From: Methanobacteriota archaeon
GTDB taxonomy: Archaea > Thermoplasmatota > Poseidoniia > Poseidoniales > Poseidoniaceae
Assembly (NCBI GenBank): GCA_002689345.1
Contig: NZFU01000035.1
Span: forward strand, 1 to 32,320
Direction: 5' to 3'
Length of the DNA: 32,320 nucleotides
Shown piece after piece: positions 26,939 through 32,320 of the stretch. A program made the translations under genes and the position numbers. The notes beneath the pieces are model-generated. The model had not been told where the DNA came from. It searched no databases and worked only from the letters and a program-made list of their open reading frames with translations. Each line of letters begins with the position of its first letter. Within the stretch, counting starts at the first letter, position 1.

Positions 26939-26962
26939 TCATATTCCACCTTGCGGCGGTTT
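26925..26962 (+). other. Ten-base-pair hairpin between coiled-coil gene and first archaellin
   Basis: AAACCGCCGC (26925-26934) is a perfect inverted repeat of GCGGCGGTTT (26953-26962), with an 18-base loop. The left arm lies in the last codons of the 25967 gene, and the TGA stop is in the loop. GC-rich stem pairing suggests a stable RNA structure that could act as a processing or attenuation site. The region after it to 27006 is purine- and A-rich and could hold a second promoter for the archaellins. Confidence 0.5.
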
Positions 26963-27006
26963 AGCCAGCGAGGGAGGATTGTAGAGATACGAAAAAAATA
27001 AAAAAT

Positions 27007-27013
27007 GAGGTGA
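27007..27013 (+). promoter_or_regulatory. Shine-Dalgarno site of first archaellin
   Basis: GAGGTGA ends six bases before the ATG at 27020. The same core recurs before the second archaellin (27594-27601, overlapping the stop codon of the first) and before ArlG. This indicates leadered, Shine-Dalgarno-driven translation inside this operon, unlike the leaderless first gene at 20571. Confidence 0.65.
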
Positions 27014-27019
27014 AAACCA

Positions 27020-27595
27020 ATGCAAAAGAAAAATATGAACAAAGAAAGCAACGATTGTGGTTCAATCGGTATAGGTGCGATGATTGTATTCATCGCTCTT
27101 ATTCTGGTTGCTGCGGTCGCTAGTGCAGTGATCATCCAAACGGGTGAGAAGTTGCAGCAGAACGCACAGCAGTCGGGAAGCGACACGCAACAGGAAATAT
27201 CGGGTAAAATCTCGATTATTACTGTCTGGGTGGGCGATACCCCTACTGCTAATAACGAAGAGATAACGATGGTGTTTGAATTGGCACCGGGTTCTGAACC
27301 GATGTCAAATAGTGCAGTATTCTGGTCGGTTATCTGTGACGATGGTGCTGGTACTCCAGCATTCGCAGATGGCGATTTGACCGGAGCGACAAACCTGGAC
27401 ACTTCGGCGATTGTAGGCGGCACATTCAACCCTGGTGAAACATACATGGTTGATTTGAATGTAGGGGACGCAGGTAATGGGTGCCCTCCAGCTCTTAACG
27501 AAGAGCATTCAATGATTGTAACTGCTAATGGCGGAGGAACAACTTTCGAAACCCTGAGTTACGTAAGTACTGACAGAGGAGACACAATTGTTTGA
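27020..27595 (+). CDS. arlB1: Archaellin 1 (archaellum filament protein), 191 aa
   Basis: Filament subunit of the archaellum. The N-terminus is a class III (prepilin-like) signal: 14 residues ending in Cys-Gly, with predicted cleavage after Gly14 by an ArlK/PibD-type peptidase, then SIGIGAMIVFIALILVAAVA, the conserved assembly helix. A Gln/Ser-rich segment (QQNAQQSGSDTQQEISGKI) continues the helix as in other archaellins. The outer domain is a beta-sandwich with two cysteines (VICDDG and GNGCPP) that match a pair in archaellin 2. It has no Asn-X-Ser/Thr sequon. Residue -2 to cleavage is Cys rather than the usual Lys/Arg. Third codon positions are more G/C-rich than in archaellin 2. The second archaellin follows after nine bases. 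Confidence 0.93.
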   Translation: MQKKNMNKESNDCGSIGIGAMIVFIALILVAAVASAVIIQTGEKLQQNAQQSGSDTQQEISGKISIITVWVGDTPTANNEEITMVFELAPGSEPMSNSAVFWSVICDDGAGTPAFADGDLTGATNLDTSAIVGGTFNPGETYMVDLNVGDAGNGCPPALNEEHSMIVTANGGGTTFETLSYVSTDRGDTIV

Positions 27596-27604
27596 GGTGA
27601 TATC

Positions 27605-28192
27605 ATGAAGACTAATAATCAAATTAAGAACGACGAAATAGGCTCAATCGGAATCGGTGCAATGATTGTATTCATCGCTTTGATTCTAGTTGCAGCAGTA
27701 GCATCCGCAGTAATTATCCAAACTGGAGAAAAATTACAGCAAAATGCTCAGCAATCTGGAAGTGACACACAACAGGAAATATCTGGTAAGATTTCGATAA
27801 ACTCAGTGTTTGTCTTTGACCCAGATGACTCATTCCTAGTTTACTTCGAAACAGCTCCTGGATCTGAAATTATTCCAGCAGCAGATGTTCAATTCCAATT
27901 GACATGCGAAGATACTAATGGAAACTACGAGTACGTTTCAGGTGATTTCACCGCTGCAGACGATGTCGATGACATCGGTGACGGTGACGGAGACGGTGCG
28001 GTTACAAACCTACTTCCTGGTGTAAGTTATTCCTTAGTAATGGACGCTGACACCGGCGCAACATCATCTTGTGATGCTACAAGCGTTGGAGTCAATGGCG
28101 ACATTACATTCTGGATACACGTTGGAAGCGGTGGCTCAACCTACGAGACTCTGTACATTTCAGACGCTACTAGAGGATCACTGGTTATCTGA
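27605..28192 (+). CDS. arlB2: Archaellin 2 (archaellum filament protein), 195 aa
   Basis: Second filament subunit. The signal of 13 residues ends Ile-Gly, and cleavage before Ser14 is predicted. From Gly13 onward, 53 residues are identical to archaellin 1, although 29 of those 53 codons differ, all silently. The outer domain diverges. It keeps the Cys pair (LTCEDT and SSCDAT) and adds an Asp/Gly loop DDIGDGDGDGAV resembling a calcium-binding loop, absent from archaellin 1. There are no N-glycosylation sequons. GAGGTGAT at 27594-27601 is the ribosome site and includes the end of the preceding stop codon. Downstream is a bulged hairpin before the motor genes. Two archaellins may form major and minor or alternating filament components. 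Confidence 0.93.
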   Translation: MKTNNQIKNDEIGSIGIGAMIVFIALILVAAVASAVIIQTGEKLQQNAQQSGSDTQQEISGKISINSVFVFDPDDSFLVYFETAPGSEIIPAADVQFQLTCEDTNGNYEYVSGDFTAADDVDDIGDGDGDGAVTNLLPGVSYSLVMDADTGATSSCDATSVGVNGDITFWIHVGSGGSTYETLYISDATRGSLVI

Positions 28193-28199
28193 TTCGAAC

Positions 28200-28238
28200 T
28201 GAACCCCAAATTATTGCTCTTAGGAGTAATGGGGTTCA
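28200..28238 (+). other. Bulged hairpin between archaellin 2 and motor genes
   Basis: TGAACCCC (28200-28207) pairs with GGGGTTCA (28231-28238). ATTGCTC (28213-28219) pairs with GAGTAAT (28224-28230) with one G-U pair. There is a five-base bulge on the left arm and a TTAG loop, so fifteen pairs in all. It lies seven bases after the archaellin 2 stop and ten bases before the ribosome site AGGAGGT (28248-28254) of the next gene. No U-run follows, so partial termination, RNA processing or 3'-end protection are all possible. Confidence 0.55.
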
Positions 28239-28260
28239 TTGAGAATTAGGAGGTACTGAT

Positions 28261-29082
28261 ATGGCTTGGCCATTCGGTAGCAGTGATAAGGCGGGAGACG
28301 CTCAAAGCGATCTCTCTGAGGAGCGCTTGCGCGTCATGGCAAATGTTGCCATAGAGCAAGTGCCAATGCCTGAAGAAGGCGAACTCTCAGAGGAAGATGC
28401 TTGGACGATTGCTCCTGGACCTACTAGAGCTCGGCTCAATAATGCAGGAGCCCTGCCAGCCGCAGCAGCAGCCGCTGCTCCAGCGCAGGTGCAAGCGAAT
28501 GTCGATACATCAGGTATTGAGCGACTAATTTCTAGTCGCTTAGACATGGTTGAAGACGTTCTACGCATGGTTGAAGGACGACTTGAAGACGGTATGACTA
28601 CCGTTGTTAGTGCGGATGATGCAGCAACAGAAACTGGTGAAGTCGAACTTAGCGAAGGCGATACAATCGTCACCGCTTCGGGAGAAGTAATCTCTGGCTC
28701 TGCATCTCAACGCCTAATGTCTGAAGATTCAGCCCCTCTATTGGAGTTGTATGAAGCTCAAGCTTTGGCATCTAATCCTTTCCTAATCGCTCCGGCGCAT
28801 TTGGGAGATGGTGCAGATGGAACAGTCGGTGCGCCGACTGTAGCAGCACTTCTACTTGACAATCTGTCCGGTATGGCAGCAGTCTCCTTCACACAGAAGG
28901 CGATGAGTTCTGGCATGCTTACAGCAGATGAAGGAAAGTATGTATTGGCAATTGTCCAAATGGCCGCTCCTGGTGATACAGAGAGCGCTCTAGAGGACCA
29001 TTTGCCACACAGAGAATTGCTAACATTCTCGGCTCTTATCTCCAACTGGAGAAGAGCACGAGCACTCAGAGGTGAAGAGTGA
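28261..29082 (+). CDS. ArlC/D/E-like archaellum cytoplasmic component, 273 aa
   Basis: Position right after the archaellins is where ArlC, ArlD and ArlE lie in euryarchaea; these form the cytoplasmic ring that links the motor to chemotaxis. The protein has no signal peptide or membrane helix. An acidic N-terminus is followed by an Ala/Pro-rich linker (about 64-78), a short helix (about 84-110) and a C-terminal helical domain (about 170-270). That domain's order fits the ArlD/E domain: a helix LLLDNLSGMAAVSFTQKAMS, an SGMLTADEGKYVLAI segment like the family's SEEVRDLLL region, and the end HRELLTFSALISNWR. AGGAGGT lies six bases before the ATG. Similarity is remote, so the assignment depends partly on gene order. 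ArlF follows with no gap. Confidence 0.65.
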   Translation: MAWPFGSSDKAGDAQSDLSEERLRVMANVAIEQVPMPEEGELSEEDAWTIAPGPTRARLNNAGALPAAAAAAAPAQVQANVDTSGIERLISSRLDMVEDVLRMVEGRLEDGMTTVVSADDAATETGEVELSEGDTIVTASGEVISGSASQRLMSEDSAPLLELYEAQALASNPFLIAPAHLGDGADGTVGAPTVAALLLDNLSGMAAVSFTQKAMSSGMLTADEGKYVLAIVQMAAPGDTESALEDHLPHRELLTFSALISNWRRARALRGEE

Positions 29083-29724
29083 ATGGGTAGCGTAGCAGTT
29101 GGAGCAATGGTTGTTGGAACATCCTTGCTTGTAGTATTTGCATTAGCAATGGCTACACTCGAAGCGCAGGTGGAAGATTCCATCGCACAAATCGAGGCAA
29201 CTGCTGAACCCATTACTCAATTCACCATTGAGAACGCGAATAACGTTGATGGAGCAGTGGTATCATTCACTATAAACAATGGCGGAAGCGGCTATTCAGC
29301 CGGCCAAGTCGAAGTGAATGGTAGTACAGGCTCCTTCCTCGCAAACCTACAGATCTCGAGTGGTATTGTAACAGGATTAGATGTCCTAAATTACGGTGCA
29401 TCGTATCTCTACACTCCCTCACTCTATTTCCTCGAGGTCGTAGGTTTTAACACGGGCAACAACCTAAATATTTCAGTCACTATTGGACATTTAATTTTCA
29501 CAAATATTACCAATGATGGAAGTACGGATTTAGATACCGACTTTTCATGGCTGTTTATTGATGGCGGTTCTCCAATTAATCTCTCATCTGGGATAGATGG
29601 TTATTTACCGAATACCATTTTCCCAGGTGAGACTTTTGAATTTATTTATGATAATGCAAATACTGCAGCAACAAGGCTTGCAGTTACAATCGATGGCCAA
29701 ACGAAGGCATCGAGAGTAATTTGA
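29083..29724 (+). CDS. arlF: ArlF, archaellum stator protein with unusual insertion, 213 aa
   Basis: ArlF and ArlG form the periplasmic stator that holds the motor to the S-layer. The start MGSVAVGAMVVGTSLLVVFA gives the N-terminal membrane helix (about 5-25), followed by an extended helix (EAQVEDSIAQIEATAEP) as in the family. The C-terminal beta-sandwich has the usual ITNDGSTDLDTDFSWLFIDG core at about 141-161. Between them, residues about 60-134 are extra: GGSGYSAGQVEV, a variable stretch, then GIVTGLDVLNYGASYLYTPS, resembling GxGYxxxP repeats of adhesins and phage tail proteins. Normal ArlF is about 140 residues, so this is about 70 longer. Sequons are present (NGS, NIS, NIT, NLS). The ATG follows the preceding stop directly. 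F rather than G is judged from order and N-terminus. Confidence 0.78.
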   Translation: MGSVAVGAMVVGTSLLVVFALAMATLEAQVEDSIAQIEATAEPITQFTIENANNVDGAVVSFTINNGGSGYSAGQVEVNGSTGSFLANLQISSGIVTGLDVLNYGASYLYTPSLYFLEVVGFNTGNNLNISVTIGHLIFTNITNDGSTDLDTDFSWLFIDGGSPINLSSGIDGYLPNTIFPGETFEFIYDNANTAATRLAVTIDGQTKASRVI

Positions 29725-29733
29725 GGTGTTAAT

Positions 29734-30228
29734 ATGGCAGATGGCGGCGCTAGTACAATGATTCTGCTTGTAACTTCGTTATTGATTAGTGGGGCCGCAT
29801 CTGTGGTTTTACTAGAATCATGGGGCGAGGTTGCAGAAGCTAGTGGTACTAATGTGAAAGGAAATGTTGCTGATGCAGAAACAGATGTTTCATTCAGTGG
29901 CGATAGAGGTGATGTATTATTGGATACATCAGGCTCCAATCAAGAAATCACATTATATTTCCAAAACTCTGGAATTAGGCCCTTAGATAAATCCTCATTC
30001 ACTATATTCGTTGACGGAGTTTCAGCTACAACGGTTGGAGCTGCAACTCTTTATCCTGCCAACGGAGTTTGGGCTACAGATTATGTTCTGGAAGTTACAG
30101 TAACAGATTCTTCATTCAATTATAATGACAATGATTTGGCATCTGTAACAATCATTGTCCAATCAACCGTTAGCGACGGAGTTAAGGGTACAGATTCAGA
30201 AACAGCTGAGGTGAGACTAAGTGTTTGA
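29734..30228 (+). CDS. arlG: ArlG, archaellum stator protein, 164 aa
   Basis: Partner of ArlF in the stator. The N-terminal membrane helix (about 7-26, STMILLVTSLLISGAASVVL) is followed by a Val/Ala/Glu stretch and a beta-sandwich with the family core ITLYFQNSGIRPLDKSSFTI and FVDG. Length is normal for the family. GAGGTG of the upstream stop-codon region (TTTGAGGTG) serves as ribosome site, repeating the arrangement between the two archaellins. There are no Asn-X-Ser/Thr sequons, unlike ArlF. The 3' end overlaps the ArlH start by eight bases. Assignment rests on sequence pattern plus the F-G-H-I order. Confidence 0.83.
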   Translation: MADGGASTMILLVTSLLISGAASVVLLESWGEVAEASGTNVKGNVADAETDVSFSGDRGDVLLDTSGSNQEITLYFQNSGIRPLDKSSFTIFVDGVSATTVGAATLYPANGVWATDYVLEVTVTDSSFNYNDNDLASVTIIVQSTVSDGVKGTDSETAEVRLSV

Positions 30229-30937
30229 TGAAGCTCCAAAACCGGTTGAAGACGGTTATGAATTTACCCTTGAACAAGACAGTCTTTCCAACGCGATGGG
30301 TGCACGTTTGCCTAACCGAAGTTTATGGATGATTCAAGGAGAGGTAGGTAGCGGTAAATCATTGGTTAGTCAAAGGTTGGTTTACGGACTCTTAGAGAAC
30401 GGCTCAAAAGTTTTAGTCGTAACCACTGAATTAACCACAAGAGGTTGGATAGAACAAATGGAATCAATCGGTTACCCCGTCACCGAGCATATTGCAAAAG
30501 GCAGGCTCCTAGTATTCTCTAGATTTGGTGTAATAGCCGAAGCAAAAGAAGGAGTGGACATCTTTGATGTTCTTGAATCCGAGGCGGTTGAGAAATCCGA
30601 TGTAGTAGTAGTAGATTCATCATCTGCTCTAATGCCAACAGGACTTGAAAACGCACAACAACTCGGTGTATTACAAAGACTGCGACGAGTTTGCAGTGAA
30701 TCACGCTCACTATTGTTAACCATAGATCCAACTGAAATGGATGACAAATTATTGCACAAACTACGTTCATCTTGCGAAGTATTACTCGACATGGCAGCAG
30801 GTTTCGTTGGTGGAGAAATCAAGAGAACAATCATTGTAACGAGATTTTTACGCGCAGCAGGACCTGTTCAAGCAAGTGTTGGTTGGCGTGTTGAGCCTTA
30901 CATGGGCTTCATCGTAGACATTACGGCGGTGAGCTGA
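30221..30937 (+). CDS. arlH: ArlH, archaellum motor regulator (KaiC-like ATPase), 238 aa
   Basis: RecA/KaiC-like ATP-binding protein that sits in the cytoplasmic ring and regulates the ArlI motor ATPase. Walker A is GEVGSGKS at residues 40-47. The strand DVVVVDSS near 127-134 is Walker B with Asp132, followed by Ser rather than Glu as usual in ArlH, so hydrolysis may be weak. TTELTTRGWIEQMES matches the switch segment after the second strand. It starts at a GTG (30221) with GAGGTGAG six bases upstream, overlapping ArlG by eight bases. Its stop shares one base with the ArlI start (TGATG). Size and order are canonical. Confidence 0.94.
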   Translation: MFDEAPKPVEDGYEFTLEQDSLSNAMGARLPNRSLWMIQGEVGSGKSLVSQRLVYGLLENGSKVLVVTTELTTRGWIEQMESIGYPVTEHIAKGRLLVFSRFGVIAEAKEGVDIFDVLESEAVEKSDVVVVDSSSALMPTGLENAQQLGVLQRLRRVCSESRSLLLTIDPTEMDDKLLHKLRSSCEVLLDMAAGFVGGEIKRTIIVTRFLRAAGPVQASVGWRVEPYMGFIVDITAVS

Positions 30938-32320
30938 TGGAAGATGAAGAACTCAAATTCCAACGTGGCGATTTGGATTCGGTTATGGCCGCTCATCCAC
31001 ACGTAGCTCTCTGGGTCAAAGATTTCGAAGCAAAGTATGGAAGTAGGCCTTATTATTACGGCCCATTAGATAGAGACGCTCGAAAAATCCAGCCCATGAA
31101 TCTGATTTACATTACCAAAGAGCCAATTTTCGTTCACATGTATCGCCCTGTTGATGCGGATGGCTCAGAAGGCCAGACACTTTGGTTTGGATTAGAGCCT
31201 CAACTGACTGACGAAGAAGAAAACATCAGACGCACTCTTATCGAAGTACTTCTCCAAGAAGCACCTAGTGCTCCCTCTTTTACAACGGATGATGAATTTG
31301 AAAATATTCTATCTGGTATGATTGATAGGTACACAATTTTAGATTCTGAGGCAAGAAATGCAACACGACGTCAGGGGAGAATGTGGGAAGTTCTTGGAAT
31401 GGATGATAAGAGAATCATCGTTACTAAAGAGCAAAGAGACCGTTTGCGGTACATCATTATTCGAGATTTAATCCGTAACGGTCCATTAGAACCTCTTCTT
31501 TCTGATGAGATGCTGGAAGATATACACTCTGTTGGATTAAAGCATGTTCATATGGACCACAAAGTGTTTGGAATGGTTACTTCAAACATCAGATTCCGTG
31601 AAAGGGACTTGTTAGCAAGATATCTGCGTGCTATGTCTGAGCGTATTGGCCGGCCAGTTTCAGATAACAAACCAATTATCGATGGGGCCTTACTTGATGG
31701 TTCTCGTATTAACATCATATTTTCCGACGACGTATCCATGCTTGGACCGTCATTCACTATCAGAAAGTTCGCTGAGGAAACCATCTCGGTTACTCAACTA
31801 ATCAAATGGGGTACCATGAGTGCACAAGTCGCAGCATACATTTGGATTTGTTTGGAATATGGAATGTCGGTACTAGTGAGTGGTGAAACCGCTTCAGGAA
31901 AAACTACCACTCTAAACGCAATTCTACCATTCATCGATCACAATGTCAAAATATACTCGGCGGAAGATACCCCTGAAGTGAAAGTTCGCCACAAGATTTG
32001 GCAAAGGCTGGTTACTCGTGATTCTAAGAATGAAGAGAGCAGAGTTGAGATGTTCGATTTATTGAAAGCAGCATTACGTTCTCGTCCAAGATACATTATC
32101 ATTGGAGAAATACGTGGGGTTGAGGGAGCAACAGCCTTCCAGGCTATGCAGACTGGCCACCCAGTTATTGCTACTTTCCACGCATCATCTATCGTAAAGA
32201 TGATTCAGAGATTTACTGGTGACCCAATCAATGTTCCAATTCGTTTCTTCGATAACTTAAACTTTGCAATTTTCCAAGAAGTGGTCGAAGCACCAGGTGG
32301 TGGAATTGCTCGTCGTATTA
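30937..32320 (+). CDS. arlI: ArlI, archaellum motor ATPase (partial, cut by window end)
   Basis: Hexameric secretion-superfamily ATPase that powers filament assembly and rotation. The frame is open from ATG 30937 to the window edge (461 codons), with no stop. Visible motifs in order: Walker A GETASGKT (316-323), Asp box AEDTPE (342-347), Walker B YIIIGEIRG (386-394) and His box TGHPVIATFH (406-415). An N-terminal domain of about 270 residues precedes the ATPase core, as in the family. The start overlaps the ArlH stop (TGATG), a one-base overlap typical of coupled translation. Only the last part of the C-terminal domain should be missing; ArlJ is expected next, outside the window. Confidence 0.96.
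   Translation, partial: MEDEELKFQRGDLDSVMAAHPHVALWVKDFEAKYGSRPYYYGPLDRDARKIQPMNLIYITKEPIFVHMYRPVDADGSEGQTLWFGLEPQLTDEEENIRRTLIEVLLQEAPSAPSFTTDDEFENILSGMIDRYTILDSEARNATRRQGRMWEVLGMDDKRIIVTKEQRDRLRYIIIRDLIRNGPLEPLLSDEMLEDIHSVGLKHVHMDHKVFGMVTSNIRFRERDLLARYLRAMSERIGRPVSDNKPIIDGALLDGSRINIIFSDDVSMLGPSFTIRKFAEETISVTQLIKWGTMSAQVAAYIWICLEYGMSVLVSGETASGKTTTLNAILPFIDHNVKIYSAEDTPEVKVRHKIWQRLVTRDSKNEESRVEMFDLLKAALRSRPRYIIIGEIRGVEGATAFQAMQTGHPVIATFHASSIVKMIQRFTGDPINVPIRFFDNLNFAIFQEVVEAPGGGIARRI

Noticed and set aside
26992-27005. A-rich stretch before archaellin 1 as a TATA box
   Set aside because: Typical spacing would place the transcription start at or past the ATG, yet a good Shine-Dalgarno lies between, so the two signals conflict. 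Left unassigned.
26767-27447. Open frame of 226 codons on the minus strand, antisense to the coiled-coil gene end and archaellin 1
   Set aside because: It crosses the intergenic hairpin and lies opposite a clearly recognised archaellin. Its protein has no recognisable pattern and the open frame follows from codon bias on the other strand.
1-32320. tRNA genes, CRISPR arrays, insertion sequences or prophage
   Set aside because: No cloverleaf-like segment, regularly spaced repeat, transposase, integrase or phage structural gene was recognised on either strand by eye.

Overview
The window reads as a chromosome segment of a motile, moderately AT-rich euryarchaeon. The best guess is a planktonic marine lineage of the Poseidoniales / Marine Group II type. 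This rests on an archaellum (arl/fla) operon, an aconitase-X protein of the kind used in the archaeal mevalonate pathway, an IleRS of archaeal/eukaryotic length, TATA-like boxes about 26 bases before start codons, and many large Asn-X-Ser/Thr-rich surface proteins. The lineage is inferred; no 16S or other marker is present.

Layout. (1) 79-1779, minus strand: three small membrane proteins, two of them tandem zinc-ribbon paralogues, one carrying a DUF3592-like ectodomain. (2) 1842-3005: a secreted protein with a C-terminal sorting-tag-like end. (3) 3042-7584, minus: isoleucyl-tRNA synthetase followed by an Asp-box lipoprotein. (4) 7718-12571: a 1617-residue, single-pass surface protein. (5) 12627-14312: glutamine-dependent NAD synthetase, converging on a membrane-anchored collagen-like / propeller protein (14306-15991, minus). 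(6) 16070-18703: single-chain aconitase X (probable phosphomevalonate dehydratase) abutting a sugar-nucleotide epimerase. (7) 18691-20402, minus: a three-gene overlapping operon of peroxiredoxin, hexapeptide acetyltransferase and flavin-reductase-like protein. (8) 20571-32320, plus: a long run of head-to-tail genes that ends in the archaellum operon.

Region 8 is the most interesting. A small helical protein, a 1662-residue surface protein built of about nine Ig-like domains with five membrane helices and an acidic cytoplasmic tail, and a coiled-coil protein without signal peptide are translationally overlapped. They run directly into two archaellins, an ArlC/D/E-like protein, ArlF, ArlG, ArlH and ArlI (cut by the window end). 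The three upstream genes look like a candidate archaellum- or envelope-associated module. ArlF carries an unusual insertion resembling the GxGYxxxP repeats of adhesins and phage tail proteins. Two hairpins bracket the archaellin pair and may set the high archaellin to low motor-protein ratio.

No tRNA, rRNA, CRISPR array, insertion sequence or transposase was recognised. No intergenic stretch exceeds about 170 bases; the first 78 bases hold nothing I can call.
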